A program made the position numbers and the translations under genes. 64,000 nucleotides of DNA from Pseudoclavibacter endophyticus (GTDB lineage: Bacteria > Actinomycetota > Actinomycetes > Actinomycetales > Microbacteriaceae). The stretch covers positions 434,001 through 498,000 of the forward strand of contig NZ_WBJY01000001.1 in assembly GCF_008831085.1 (NCBI RefSeq), read 5' to 3'. Positions 17,493 through 26,750 of this stretch are shown piece after piece. Under the pieces are notes generated by a model, which was not told where the DNA came from, did no database searches, and saw only the letters and a list, made by a program, of their open reading frames with translations. The first letter of the stretch is position 1; each line of letters begins with the position of its first letter.

Positions 17493-17873
17493 CTACTCGC
17501 CCTGCTCGTTCGACTCCGCCTGCTGCGACGAGAGCCGCTGCTCGTCATCCACGTCGCTGCGCGGCTCGTCGAGCGGGATGTTGCGCTCGTCGTCGTCTTC
17601 TTCGTCGAGCTCGCCGTCGAACTCGTCATCGATCACGTCGATCGAGATGACGTCTTCGATCACACCGTTCGACAGGAGCTCTTCGCTCACGGCGGTGATC
17701 TCCGCCATCAGCTCGCCCGAGGGCTCGCGGTCGGTCGTGATCTCGAAGCGCTTGCCGACGCGAACGTCGCTCAAGTACCCCTTCCCGAGACGTGCGAGTG
17801 CGCCTGCGACGGCCTTGCCCTGCGGGTCGAGAAGCTCTTCCTTCGGCATGACTTGCACGACGATTTTCGGCAT
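17493..17873 (-). CDS. purS: Phosphoribosylformylglycinamidine synthase subunit PurS with acidic tail
   Basis: ATG 17873 was preferred to an upstream GTG because [19 protein letters not shown] is the family start and GAGGTG lies just ahead. PurS normally has about 80 residues; [12 protein letters not shown] and [11 protein letters not shown] are recognisable here. Residues from about 85 on are a strongly acidic, Gln/Ser-rich tail of about 40 residues (DEEDDDERN and similar) that the core family lacks. PurS bridges PurQ and PurL in the FGAM synthase complex. Confidence 0.94.
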   Translation of the reverse strand: MPKIVVQVMPKEELLDPQGKAVAGALARLGKGYLSDVRVGKRFEITTDREPSGELMAEITAVSEELLSNGVIEDVISIDVIDDEFDGELDEEDDDERNIPLDEPRSDVDDEQRLSSQQAESNEQGE

Positions 17874-17906
17874 CAGACACCTCACCCTTCCGACGGCAAC
17901 TGCATC

Positions 17907-17912
17907 AGTCTA
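17907..17912 (-). promoter_or_regulatory. Candidate -10 element of purS-purQ
   Basis: TAGACT on the minus strand, preceded by GCGGCGG, lies 33 nt before the purS ATG. It shares sequence context with the purL element at 7358-7363. No good -35 is seen. Confidence 0.35.
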
Positions 17913-18053
17913 CCGCCGCGACCGGGATGGGCCGGTCGCGCGTACCTCGACGTGAAGTTTGCAGGTCCACATGCGGGCGGCGCGGCCTAGGGTGAGTCTG
18001 GCTGCGTCGAAACGCGTTGCGCACGGTGAAGAAGCGCCGGAAAGGGGATACCG

Positions 18054-19610
18054 ATGGCTGCTTGGCAAAAACGGATGCGCGATCTCGCGTCGCGCGCAGG
18101 AGCGGGAAAGCGCTCGCGTCGCGAGCCGACCGCGCCGGAGCACGAGGCGGCGACGGCTGGCGCCCGTGCCGGGGCCGGTGTCGGCGCCAATGCTGGCGCC
18201 GAGACGGCGGCGCGGGGAGCCGCGGGCGCGCCGCCCCGGCCTTCCCAACCGGTCGCGACAGCATCCGCGTCGCCCGGTACGTCACCGACCGTCGCGACGA
18301 GCGTCGTCGAGGTTCCGCGCCCAGACCCCGTCGCCGAGGCGTCGGCGGCCGAGGCGGCCGAGCCGGGTCCCGACGACGGCCGCGGGAGCCGCCCTGCTTC
18401 GGTCGGCCTCATGTGGACGGATGCCCTCGGCCGCGCCGCGACCCGCAGCCTGCAGGTGCTGCTGGTCGTCGGTCTCGCCGCGCTCCTGATCTGGGGCAGC
18501 CTCCAGATCTCAATCGTTGTGATTCCGGTGCTGCTGGCGCTCATCATCGCGTCCGCTGCCACTCCCGTCGTCACGAAGCTGCGCGATTGGGGCTGGCCAT
18601 CATCCCTCGCGACGATCGTCGTGCTGCTGGCCGTCGTGCTGCTGCTCGGCGGCGCGATCTGGATGATCGTCGTGCTCATCGAAAACCAGTGGGCCACGCT
18701 GAGCGAAAATGCCGTGGACGGCTTTCACCAGACGCTGTCGTGGGTCGAGTCGACCTTCGGCCTCGTGGTCGATGCCGAACAACTGGGGGAGTGGTACGAG
18801 CAGGTGCGCGACTTCGTGTTCTCGAGCCAGTTCGGCTCGGCCGCCGCCACGGGCGTCACGGCCGGCATCTCGGCCGTCGCGACGTTCGCCACCTCTGCGG
18901 TGCTCTTCGTCGTCGTGCTGTTCTTCTTCATGAAGGACGGCCCCATCATCTGGAACTTCCTCCTCCGCCCCGCGAAGGGCGCCCGCCTGCGCCGGTTCAA
19001 GCTCATGGGCGGGCGCGCCGTCAGTGTCATGGGCGGCTACGTGCGCGGCACCGTCATCGTCGCGCTCGTCGACGCGGTGTTCATCGGCATCGGCCTGTGG
19101 GTCATCGGCGTGCCGCTCGCCTTCCCACTCGCCGTCATCATCTTCATCTGCGCGTTCATCCCCATCGTGGGCGCGACGCTCGCCGGCATCATCGCGGCGC
19201 TCGTCACCCTGGTGACCAACGGCATGTGGGAGGCCATCGCGGTCATCGCGATCGTCGTGGTCGTCAACCAGCTCGAGGGCAACTTCTTGCAGCCGATCGT
19301 GCTCGGGCGGTCGCTCAAGCTACACGCGCTCGTCGTGTTGATCGCCCTGATGGTCGGAACGGTCCTCGGCGGCATCGTCGGAACGCTCCTCGCCGTGCCG
19401 ATTGCGGCGGTCGGGTGGGCGCTCATCGTCGCCTGGAACGAGCCGCTGCCCCAGCTCGAGCACGCCACCACAAAGGGCTGGTTCGGCCGAGATCCGGACG
19501 AGCGCGGGCGGCGCGGCGGGCGAACGGGCGCGACGGATGCCGAAGCCATGTCGGCATCGCAGCCCCGGCTCCCGGAGGTGGCGAGACCAGGCGACGGCGA
19601 CGCTCGCTGA
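18054..19610 (+). CDS. AI-2E family transporter
   Basis: The 518-residue protein starts with about 125 Ala/Arg-rich, probably disordered cytoplasmic residues. About eight membrane helices follow, beginning SLQVLLVVGLAALLIWGSLQ near residue 130. The family features LFFFMKDGP near 295, GGYVRGTVIVALVDAVFIGIGL near 330 and NQLEGNFLQPIVLGRSLKLH near 405 are present. The family includes TqsA (autoinducer-2 export) and Na+/H+ antiporters, so the substrate is open. ATG has GGAAAGGGG about 10 nt upstream; TAGGGT at 17988-17993 may be its -10. Divergent from purS. Confidence 0.9.
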   Translation: MAAWQKRMRDLASRAGAGKRSRREPTAPEHEAATAGARAGAGVGANAGAETAARGAAGAPPRPSQPVATASASPGTSPTVATSVVEVPRPDPVAEASAAEAAEPGPDDGRGSRPASVGLMWTDALGRAATRSLQVLLVVGLAALLIWGSLQISIVVIPVLLALIIASAATPVVTKLRDWGWPSSLATIVVLLAVVLLLGGAIWMIVVLIENQWATLSENAVDGFHQTLSWVESTFGLVVDAEQLGEWYEQVRDFVFSSQFGSAAATGVTAGISAVATFATSAVLFVVVLFFFMKDGPIIWNFLLRPAKGARLRRFKLMGGRAVSVMGGYVRGTVIVALVDAVFIGIGLWVIGVPLAFPLAVIIFICAFIPIVGATLAGIIAALVTLVTNGMWEAIAVIAIVVVVNQLEGNFLQPIVLGRSLKLHALVVLIALMVGTVLGGIVGTLLAVPIAAVGWALIVAWNEPLPQLEHATTKGWFGRDPDERGRRGGRTGATDAEAMSASQPRLPEVARPGDGDAR

Positions 19611-19625
19611 GCGCGCCGCGCGCTC
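19609..19625. terminator. Hairpin between AI-2E and purC genes
   Basis: GAGCGCG (19609-19615), loop CCG, CGCGCTC (19619-19625): a perfect 7-bp stem in the 22-bp gap between convergent stops. Confidence 0.5.
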
Positions 19626-19632
19626 GATCGCG

Positions 19633-20565
19633 CTACGCCACCCCGAGCCGGTCGAAGAGCTCCTCGTAGCGCTCGACGGTGCGCTCGACCACCTCGGCGG
19701 GCAGCTCGGGCGGCTCGCCCGAGCCGTCCCAGTTGTCGCGCAGCCAGTCGCGCACGAGCTGCTTGTCGAACGACGACAGCCGAACGCCGAGCGGTGCCGA
19801 CGCATCGCCGTAGAGCGCCGCGTCCCAATAACGGGACGAGTCGCTCGTGAGCACCTCGTCGCCGAGCGTGATCTCGCCCGTCGCGGGATCGACCCCGAAC
19901 TCGAACTTCGTGTCGGCGAGGATCACGCCGCGCGACTCGGCGATCCCGCTCGCTCGCGCGAAGATCTGGAGCGACGCGTCGCGAAGCGCGACCGCGGCAT
20001 CCTCGCCGATCAGCCCGATGGTCCGCTCGAACGTGATGTTCTCGTCGTGGTCGCCCTGCTGCGCCTTGAACGCGGGCGTGTACAGGGGTTGGGGGAGCCG
20101 ATCGCCGTCGCCGAGCCCCGCCGGCAGCGCGAGACCGCAGACGGTGCCGTGGTCGCGGTATTCGGCGAAGCCCGATCCGGTGAGGTAGCCGCGCACGACG
20201 CACTCGACGGGAAACATCTCGAGCTTCGCCACGCGCATGGCCCGCGCAGCCGTGTCGGGATCGAGCCCCGCATCCCACCCGGCCGGCTCACGCAGGTGGT
20301 TCGGCGCGTCGAGCTGCGCGAACCACCAGCGGCTGAGGCGAGTGAGCATGGCGCCCTTACCGGGGATGGCCGGGCGAAGGATGTGATCGAACGCGCTCAC
20401 GCGGTCGGTTGCGACCACGAGGAGGGTGCCGGCGTCGTCGGCCAGGTCATCGCCCTCGGCGGCGGCCTCAGCCTCGTAGACCTCACGCACCTTTCCCGAG
20501 TAGACGTGCCGCCAGCCCGGGAGTTCGGGGGCTGGGCCCACGGGTGCGGACTGACCCTGGGTCAT
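19633..20565 (-). CDS. purC: Phosphoribosylaminoimidazolesuccinocarboxamide synthase
   Basis: The 310-residue SAICAR synthetase ligates CAIR to aspartate with ATP. It shows YSGKVREVYE near residue 22, VATDRVSAFDHILRPAIPGKG near 50, VECVVRGYLTGSG near 120, ADTKFEFG near 215 and LTSDSSRYW near 240. The length matches the actinobacterial form. Its ATG at 20565 overlaps the purD stop, so the two are a coupled purDC pair. Confidence 0.97.
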   Translation of the reverse strand: MTQGQSAPVGPAPELPGWRHVYSGKVREVYEAEAAAEGDDLADDAGTLLVVATDRVSAFDHILRPAIPGKGAMLTRLSRWWFAQLDAPNHLREPAGWDAGLDPDTAARAMRVAKLEMFPVECVVRGYLTGSGFAEYRDHGTVCGLALPAGLGDGDRLPQPLYTPAFKAQQGDHDENITFERTIGLIGEDAAVALRDASLQIFARASGIAESRGVILADTKFEFGVDPATGEITLGDEVLTSDSSRYWDAALYGDASAPLGVRLSSFDKQLVRDWLRDNWDGSGEPPELPAEVVERTVERYEELFDRLGVA

Positions 20566-21848
20566 CGCGCCAACCCGTTCGCGGCGGCCTCGCCGATGTC
20601 GGTGCGGAAATGGCCGCCGTCGAGCCGGATGCGCTCCAGCGCGCCGTAGGCGCGTTGCCGTGCCTCTGCGATGTCGGCCCCCTGAGCCACCACGTTGAGC
20701 ACGCGACCGCCCGTCGCGCGCAGCTCGCCGTCGAGGTCGCCCCGCGTCGCGGCGTGCAGGACGCGGACCGCGCGGTCGGATGAATCGGCCTCGGCCGTTC
20801 CCATCACGATGCGGCCGGTCTGCGGCGAATCGGGGTAGCCCTCGCTCGCGAGCACGACGGTGACGGCCGCCCGATCGGCGACCGCGAGCTCTTCCGGCTG
20901 CTCGTGGAGCGTGCCGTTCGCGGCGGCGAGGAGCAGTTCCGATAGCGGCTGGTCGAGACGCGCCAGCACGACCTGTGTCTCGGGGTCGCCGAAACGCGCG
21001 TTGAACTCGATGACGCGGATGCCCCCGTCGGTGACGATGAGGCCGCAGTAGAGCAGCCCGACGAAAGGGGCGCCGCTGCGGCGCAGTTCGTCAACGACGG
21101 GCTGGGCGATCTGCTCGACGACGGTCGTCGCGAAGGCGGCCTCCGAGCCGAATCGCTCGACGAGGAACGGGACCGGGGTGTACGCGCCCATGCCGCCGGT
21201 GTTTGGGCCCGTGTCGTGGTCGCCCAGCCGCTTGAAGTCCTGCGCCGGCGGGAGGGCGCGGCACGTCGTTCCGTCGGTGAGCACGAACAGCGACACCTCG
21301 CGACCGTCGAGGAACTCTTCGACGAGCACCGGGCCCGAGGTCAGCCAGTACGTGGCATGGGTGAGCGCCTCGGCCAGGTCGGTCGTGACCATGACCCCCT
21401 TGCCGGCCGCGAGGCCGTCGGCCTTCACGACGTAGGGCGCGCCGAACGCCTCGAGCGCATCGGTGACGTGACTGATCTCGGTGCACAGCCGCGCCCCGCC
21501 GGTTGGCACGTGCGCTCGCTCCATGACCTGCTTCGCGAACGTCTTCGAGCCCTCGAGCTCGGCAGCCGCGCGGTTCGGCCCGAAGACGGGGATGCCCTCG
21601 GCGCGCACCGCGTCGGCGACTCCGGTGACGAGGGGCGCCTCCGGGCCGATCACGACCAGCCCGACGCCCTCGTCGCGGGCGAACGCGGAAACCAGGTCGG
21701 GGTCGTTGGCGTCCAGCGCGAGCACTGTGGCTTCGGCCGCGATGCCGGGGTTGCCGGGTGCCGCGATGATGTCGTGCATGCCTTCGGCGGCCAGCGAAGA
21801 CACGATGGCGTGCTCGCGGGCGCCCGAACCAAGAACCAGAATCTTCAC
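20562..21848 (-). CDS. purD: Phosphoribosylamine-glycine ligase
   Basis: This is the 428-residue GAR synthetase, which joins phosphoribosylamine and glycine. N-terminal KILVLGSGAREHAI is the purD signature. The ATP-grasp core includes PYVVKADGLAAGKGV near 135, EEFLDGREVSLF and the metal-binding EFNARFGDPETQ near 285. GTG 21848 is preceded by TAAGCT with a 7-nt spacer (21861-21856), so translation may be leaderless. First gene of a purD-purC operon. Confidence 0.97.
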   Translation of the reverse strand: MKILVLGSGAREHAIVSSLAAEGMHDIIAAPGNPGIAAEATVLALDANDPDLVSAFARDEGVGLVVIGPEAPLVTGVADAVRAEGIPVFGPNRAAAELEGSKTFAKQVMERAHVPTGGARLCTEISHVTDALEAFGAPYVVKADGLAAGKGVMVTTDLAEALTHATYWLTSGPVLVEEFLDGREVSLFVLTDGTTCRALPPAQDFKRLGDHDTGPNTGGMGAYTPVPFLVERFGSEAAFATTVVEQIAQPVVDELRRSGAPFVGLLYCGLIVTDGGIRVIEFNARFGDPETQVVLARLDQPLSELLLAAANGTLHEQPEELAVADRAAVTVVLASEGYPDSPQTGRIVMGTAEADSSDRAVRVLHAATRGDLDGELRATGGRVLNVVAQGADIAEARQRAYGALERIRLDGGHFRTDIGEAAANGLAR

Positions 21849-21927
21849 CCGGCACAGCTTACGGGCGACGCGGGGCGCGCGCAGTCGCGTGCCGAGCCTC
21901 CGTCCACGCCCATGTCACGATGAGTCC

Positions 21928-22296
21928 ATGGCGAAGGCGCGGATTTCGGAGGCGGAGGGGCGCGCGGCCCTCGACGCGTGGGTGGCGGCGGGCGAGGCGG
22001 CGACCCGCACCGACAGGGCCGCGGCCGTGCGTTACACGCTGCAAGTGCTCGCCGAACGCGCGCCGGGCGCGAGCGTCGAGGTTCGGGTGCCGCCGTTTGG
22101 GGCCGTGCAGTGCATCGAGGGGCCGGGCCACACCCGAGGCACCCCGCCGAACGTGGTCGAGGTCGACACGGAGACCTGGCTCGCGCTCGCCACGGGCCGG
22201 TTGTCGTGGAACGACGCGATGACGGCGGGCGTGGTGCGCGCGTCGGGCACGCGGGCGAGCCTGGAAGCGCTGCTTCCCGTCGTCCGGCTCCGCTGA
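21928..22296 (+). CDS. Small bacterial SCP2-like (sterol carrier family) protein
   Basis: The 122-residue protein starts at ATG 21928 (MAKARISEAEGRAAL). It has RAAVRYTLQVLAERAPGASVEVRVPPFGAVQCIEGPGHTRG compressed into residues 33-73 and TPPNVVEVDTETWLALATG near 75-93, typical of the small SCP2-like family found next to purD and purF in actinobacteria. The fold suggests binding a hydrophobic ligand, but no ligand is known. Divergent from purD with an 80-bp gap. CACGAT ends 6 nt before the ATG, so the gene may be leaderless. Confidence 0.8.
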   Translation: MAKARISEAEGRAALDAWVAAGEAATRTDRAAAVRYTLQVLAERAPGASVEVRVPPFGAVQCIEGPGHTRGTPPNVVEVDTETWLALATGRLSWNDAMTAGVVRASGTRASLEALLPVVRLR

Positions 22297-22390
22297 GCCG
22301 CGTCCGCGTCCGCACCCGGCCGCGGCCGGACAGGACGGGCGCACGCTCCTGTCTGAGCGCAGCGTGTGCCCCCAGACCTCGCGGGTGAGC

Positions 22391-22396
22391 GACAAT
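22391..22396 (+). promoter_or_regulatory. -10-like hexamer 6 nt from a start codon
   Basis: GACAAT lies 6 nt before ATG 22403, the spacing expected when transcription starts at the A of the start codon. No ribosome site is present. Confidence 0.4.
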
Positions 22397-22402
22397 AGCG
22401 GT

Positions 22403-22807
22403 ATGCCCGCACGCGACGACGACACGACCCCCCGCGGTATCGACGAGCCTGGCGTCGAGGCCGAGCTCGACCACGCGAGCGAACCCGACGACGCGAGTGA
22501 GCCCGAAGCCCCCGTCGAGCTCCCCGCCCGGGTGTCGCGCCAGGCGCGCATGGGTCGCTTTCTCGGACTTGGCGCGATCGTCGGCCTGTTGCTCGCGGTC
22601 GGGCTCACGCTCCTTTGGCCCGACGACCCGTCGTTCCTTCCCCCCAATCCCGAGCTCCAGTTCACCGAGCTACAGGTGTTTGGCTTCCTCGCCGTCTACC
22701 TCGTGCCCATCTGCCTCGGCCTCGGCGGCCTGATCGGCTACTTCCTCGGCCGCGCGGCCGAGAAGCGCAGCCGCACCGAGATCGTCATCGCGCGCAACGC
22801 CGAGTAG
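22403..22807 (+). CDS. Hypothetical two-helix membrane protein
   Basis: The 134-residue protein begins MPARDDDTTPRG and has an acidic, disordered N-terminus (about residues 1-50, many Asp/Glu/Pro). Two hydrophobic helices follow: LGLGAIVGLLLAVGLTLLWP (about 58-77) and VFGFLAVYLVPICLGLGGLIGYFLG (about 92-116). A basic tail AAEKRSRTEIVIARNAE ends it. I cannot name the family. It sits between the SCP2-like gene and purF, a position often held by small membrane proteins in this clade. Confidence 0.65.
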   Translation: MPARDDDTTPRGIDEPGVEAELDHASEPDDASEPEAPVELPARVSRQARMGRFLGLGAIVGLLLAVGLTLLWPDDPSFLPPNPELQFTELQVFGFLAVYLVPICLGLGGLIGYFLGRAAEKRSRTEIVIARNAE

Positions 22808-22929
22808 CCGCGCCAGCCTCCGCCCGGAGGTGGCGTGCAGATGTCGGCCCGCCGTCGCCTGTTCCTACGGGTGCCCTCTGCGGAGTCCGCTTGGGGGCCG
22901 GCGTGGCCAGGCCGTTCGGAGACCCCGCG

Positions 22930-24387
22930 TCAGCTCGTCTGGTGCTGCTCGAGCCACGCGAGGTACTCGGGCTTGACCGTGCCGGTGACGTATTCGCCGG
23001 TGAAGCAGCTCATGTCGAGGTCGGTGATGTCGCTGCCGCGGACGATCGCCTCATGCAGGCCCTCGACGGTCTGGTAGATGAGGCGGTCGCAGCCGATCAC
23101 CGAGGCGACCTCGTCGATCGAGCGGGCCGAAGCCACGAGCTCGCCACGCGACGGCATGTTGATGCCGTACACGTGCGGGTGACGCACGGGCGGCGCCGCC
23201 GATGCGAAGGTGACCGATGCGGCGCCGGCCTGCCGCGCCATCTCGACGATCTCCTTCGAGGTCGTGCCGCGCACGATCGAGTCGTCGACGAGGAGGACAT
23301 GCTTGCCCTTGAACTCCGTCGAAAGCGCGTTGAGCTTCTGCCGCACCGAGCGCTTGCGCACCTTCTGCCCGGGCATGATGAATGTACGGCCGATGTAGCG
23401 GTTCTTGTAGAAGCCCTCGCGATAGTCGATGCCGAGCTTCATCGCGAGCTGCATGGCGCTCGGCCGGGCCGAATCCGGGATCGGCATGACCACGTCGATG
23501 TCGCCGGTCGACACCTGGCGGGCGACCTCGTCGGCGAGGGTCTCGCCCATGCGCAGGCGTGACTCGTACACCGAGATGCCGTTCATGACCGAGTCGGGTC
23601 GGGCGAGGTACACGTACTCGAACGAGCACGGCGCGAGCTTCGGGTTCGTCGCGCACTGCTGCGAATACAGCACGCCGCCGTTGGTGATGAACACGGCCTC
23701 GCCCGGCTCGACATCGCGCACGACCTCGTAGCCTCCCGACTCCAGCACGAGCGACTCGGAGGCGACGACCCACTCGTCCCGCCCGTTCTCGTCGAGGCGG
23801 CGACCGAGGATGAGGGGCCGGATGCCGAACGGGTCTCGGAACGCCAGCAGGCCGTGGCCCGCGATGAGCGCGATCGCGGCGTACGAGCCCTCGACGCGCT
23901 CGTGGACGCGGCCGAGCGCGGTGAACAGCTGCTCCGGCGTGAGCTCGTCGCTCTGCACCGTGCGCTGCAGCTCGTTGGCGAGCACGTTCAGCAGGATCTC
24001 GGTGTCGCTCGACGAGTTCAGATGCCGCCGGTCGATGCGGTAGAGCTCGTCGTCGAGCTCACGGGTGTTGGTGAGGTTGCCGTTGTGCACGAGCGTGATG
24101 CCGTACGGCGCGTTCACATAGAACGGCTGCACCTCTTCCTCGTTCGTGGCGTCGCCGGCCGTGGCGTAGCGGACGTGGCCAAGACCGACGTTGCCGAGCA
24201 GGCTGCGCATGTCGCGCGTGCGGTACCCCTCGCGCACCTGCCCCGTCGTCTTGACGTGATAGAACGTCGACCCCTTCGAGGTCGTGATGCCCGTCGAATC
24301 CTGTCCGCGGTGCTGCAGAAGAAGCAGCGAGTCGTAGATCTGCTGATTGACGGGGGTGGTCGAGACATGACCGACAATGCCGCACAC
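22930..24387 (-). CDS. purF: Amidophosphoribosyltransferase
   Basis: The 485-residue protein catalyses the first committed purine step, PRPP plus glutamine to phosphoribosylamine. It starts GTG-Cys-Gly-Ile-Val-Gly-His, so the catalytic Cys2 is exposed once Met is removed and there is no propeptide. The Ntn glutaminase half shows LLLQHRGQDSTGI and GHVRYAT; the PRTase half has the PRPP loop VLLVDDSIVRGTTSKE near residue 370. Conserved PIPDSARPSA and NRYIGRTFI are present. Confidence 0.97.
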   Translation of the reverse strand: MCGIVGHVSTTPVNQQIYDSLLLLQHRGQDSTGITTSKGSTFYHVKTTGQVREGYRTRDMRSLLGNVGLGHVRYATAGDATNEEEVQPFYVNAPYGITLVHNGNLTNTRELDDELYRIDRRHLNSSSDTEILLNVLANELQRTVQSDELTPEQLFTALGRVHERVEGSYAAIALIAGHGLLAFRDPFGIRPLILGRRLDENGRDEWVVASESLVLESGGYEVVRDVEPGEAVFITNGGVLYSQQCATNPKLAPCSFEYVYLARPDSVMNGISVYESRLRMGETLADEVARQVSTGDIDVVMPIPDSARPSAMQLAMKLGIDYREGFYKNRYIGRTFIMPGQKVRKRSVRQKLNALSTEFKGKHVLLVDDSIVRGTTSKEIVEMARQAGAASVTFASAAPPVRHPHVYGINMPSRGELVASARSIDEVASVIGCDRLIYQTVEGLHEAIVRGSDITDLDMSCFTGEYVTGTVKPEYLAWLEQHQTS

Positions 24388-24582
24388 GCTGGGAGTACTC
24401 CAGGGGTTGCTCAGGAAAGCCCGGAACGGGTCGCACCGATCTTTTCACACCAGGCGGATGCGCGTTGCGGGCGTTCGCGGAGGGCGGTGGGCGGCCTCGG
24501 CGGCGGCGAGGAATCTCGGGCGGCGGCGAGGAATCGGGGAGAACGGGTGCGCGGGGCGTCCGACTACGCGACCATTGAGGGT

Positions 24583-25569
24583 GTGACTGACGCCGCCGCC
24601 CCAACGCCAGCAGCCGCGACCGATCGTGCAACGCCTGCGCCCGATCCGGCAGCGATGGGAGACCGCCCAGACTCACGGCCCGCCGAGCGGCCTGACGAGT
24701 TCGATCCGGTTCCCAGTAGGCCGGACGCGGGGGCGCCGGCCGCCCCGGCCAAACCGCACGCGCCCGAGCCGCAGGCGCACCCGGAGCCACTCCGTCGTTC
24801 GCCGCGCGCGGTTGACTGGGACGGGTTCTACAACGCCCGTGACCTCGGCGGGCTGCCCACGCGCGACGGCGGCGTGACGCTCACCGGTGCATTCGTGCGC
24901 TCGGCCGACCTGCGTTTCGCGACCGAAGCGGGCCTCGAGGCGGCGCGGGAGGCGGGCGTGCGCACCGTGGTCGACCTGCGCAATGCGTTCGAGACGCGTC
25001 CGGTGGCGAGGAGCGCGTGGGAGGAGCGGGCGAACGCGTATCGCGTGCCTGCGACGCGCGAAGCGGAGCTCCCCGACGGCGTGTTCGGCATCCGCGTGCC
25101 GCTCGACAACACGAGCGACCGAGTGTTCTGGGACCGGATGCGCGAGGAGCGTCGGCTCGGGAATCCCCGGTTCTTCCGACCCGTCATCGAGCAGCAGCCG
25201 CAGCGCGTCGTCGCGGTGCTTCGCGCCATTGCGGCGTCGCCCGACGCCGTCGTCTACCACTGCGCCGTCGGGCGAGACCGCACGGGGCTCGTCACGTTCG
25301 CGCTGCTGAGCCTCGCCGACGTGGAGCCCGAGGCGATCGCTGACGACTACGCGGAGAGTGCCGAGGAGCTAGGCCCCTTCTTTTCGCGCCTCGACTTCCC
25401 CGACCCCAAGGAGGTCATCGAGGCGTCGCTCGCCGAGCACGGGCTCACGGTGCGCACCGCGGTCCTCGAAGAGCTCGACGGCTTCGACCCGTGGACCGCG
25501 CTCACGAGGGCCGGTCTGACCGAGGCCGAGCTGCAGGGCCTGCGGGCGCGGCTGCGCGGAGGCGGGTAG
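24583..25569 (+). CDS. Tyrosine/serine protein phosphatase family protein
   Basis: GTG 24583 gives 328 residues, but ATG 24655 is possible; neither has a good ribosome site. Residues 1-80 are Ala/Pro-rich and probably disordered. The catalytic domain starts WDGFYNARDLGGLPT near residue 85 and carries the phosphatase loop HCAVGRDRTG (C-x5-R) near 225, followed by YAESAEEL. This is the Y_phosphatase3 arrangement shared with MptpB-like enzymes of actinobacteria. It may act on phosphoproteins or phosphoinositides. Confidence 0.85.
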   Translation: MTDAAAPTPAAATDRATPAPDPAAMGDRPDSRPAERPDEFDPVPSRPDAGAPAAPAKPHAPEPQAHPEPLRRSPRAVDWDGFYNARDLGGLPTRDGGVTLTGAFVRSADLRFATEAGLEAAREAGVRTVVDLRNAFETRPVARSAWEERANAYRVPATREAELPDGVFGIRVPLDNTSDRVFWDRMREERRLGNPRFFRPVIEQQPQRVVAVLRAIAASPDAVVYHCAVGRDRTGLVTFALLSLADVEPEAIADDYAESAEELGPFFSRLDFPDPKEVIEASLAEHGLTVRTAVLEELDGFDPWTALTRAGLTEAELQGLRARLRGGG

Positions 25570-25596
25570 GCGCACGCCGGCACCCCGACCCGCCAC

Positions 25597-25602
25597 TAGG
25601 CT
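25597..25602 (+). promoter_or_regulatory. Candidate -10 of purM
   Basis: TAGGCT lies 34 nt upstream of the purM GTG, in the short gap after the phosphatase gene, and suggests purM can be transcribed on its own. Confidence 0.35.
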
Positions 25603-25636
25603 GGGGTCGCCCAGAGCACCACCCGGGAGGACGACC

Positions 25637-26749
25637 GTGGCCGAAGACCTCTACGCCCGCGCGGGCGTTGACACGCGAGCCGGCGACCTCGCCGTTGAAC
25701 TCATGAAGCGGGCCGTCAAGGCCACGCATGGGCCGGAGGTGCTGGGGGGAGTCGGGGGTTTCGCCGGCTTGTTCGACGCGAGCCGCCTCGTCGGGATGCG
25801 CAAGCCCCTTCTCGCGAGCTCGACCGACGGCGTCGGAACCAAGGTCGCCATCGCCCAGGCCATCGACAAGCACGACACGATCGGCCAGGATCTCGTCGCA
25901 ATGGTGGTCGACGACATCGTCGTCGTCGGAGCCGAACCCCTGTTCATGACCGACTACATCGCCTGCGGCAAAGTCGTGCCGGAGCGCATCGCGGCGATCG
26001 TCGAGGGCATCGCGCGCGCCTGCGCCGCAACGGGCACGGCGCTCACGGGCGGCGAGACCGCCGAGCACCCCGGCCTCCTCGGGCCCGACGACTACGACGT
26101 CGCGGGTGCCGCGGTCGGTGTCGTCGAGGCCGATCGGGTGCTCGGACCCGATCGGGTGCGCGACGGCGACGTGGTCGTGGCGATCGGAGCATCCGGACTG
26201 CACTCGAACGGGTTCTCGCTCGTGCGCCGTGTCATCGCCGACCGGGGGCTCGCCTTCACCGACCGGTCGGACGAGCTCGGCGGCGTCGTCGGCGAGGTGC
26301 TGCTCGAGCCGACCCGTCTCTACACGGGTGAGCTCGTGCGCGTGCTGCGCGGCGAGCACGGTGACACGGTGGCCGAGAGCATCCGCGCGCTGAGCCACGT
26401 CACGGGCGGCGGCATCGCGGCCAACCTCGCGCGCGTGCTGCCGAGCGGCGCGTGGGTCGAGCTCGACCGTGGCACCTGGTCGCCGCTTCCCGTGTTCCGC
26501 GTGCTCGCCGATATGGCCGGCTCGCCGCTCGAGGCGACCGAGGGCACCTGGAACCTCGGCATCGGCATGTTCGCGATCGTCGACGCCGACGGTGTGGATG
26601 CCGTGCTCGCGGCCCTCGAGAAGGAGGGGTTCGCGGCGTGGCGCGCGGGCACCGTGGTCGTCGGCGAGCGCGATCTCGACGGGTTCGAGCAGGGCGCGAA
26701 GGGCGTCGACGGGGGCGCCGTGCGCCTCGTCGGTTCGTACCGCGCCTGA
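25637..26749 (+). CDS. purM: Phosphoribosylformylglycinamidine cyclo-ligase
   Basis: The 370-residue AIR synthetase closes the imidazole ring of FGAM with ATP. YARAGVDTRAGD starts the protein. STDGVGTKVAIA near 75, VAMVVDDIVVVGAEPLFMTDYIA compressed at 95-117, GGETAEHPG near 142 and HVTGGGIAANLARVLP near 255 are family features. It starts with GTG 25637; GGGAGGA lies about 7 nt upstream. It is followed by a strong hairpin. Confidence 0.97.
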   Translation: MAEDLYARAGVDTRAGDLAVELMKRAVKATHGPEVLGGVGGFAGLFDASRLVGMRKPLLASSTDGVGTKVAIAQAIDKHDTIGQDLVAMVVDDIVVVGAEPLFMTDYIACGKVVPERIAAIVEGIARACAATGTALTGGETAEHPGLLGPDDYDVAGAAVGVVEADRVLGPDRVRDGDVVVAIGASGLHSNGFSLVRRVIADRGLAFTDRSDELGGVVGEVLLEPTRLYTGELVRVLRGEHGDTVAESIRALSHVTGGGIAANLARVLPSGAWVELDRGTWSPLPVFRVLADMAGSPLEATEGTWNLGIGMFAIVDADGVDAVLAALEKEGFAAWRAGTVVVGERDLDGFEQGAKGVDGGAVRLVGSYRA

Positions 26750-26750
26750 T

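Noticed and set aside
17874-17885. Upstream GTG start for purS
   Set aside because: It adds four residues before MPKIVV; the ribosome site fits ATG 17873 better.
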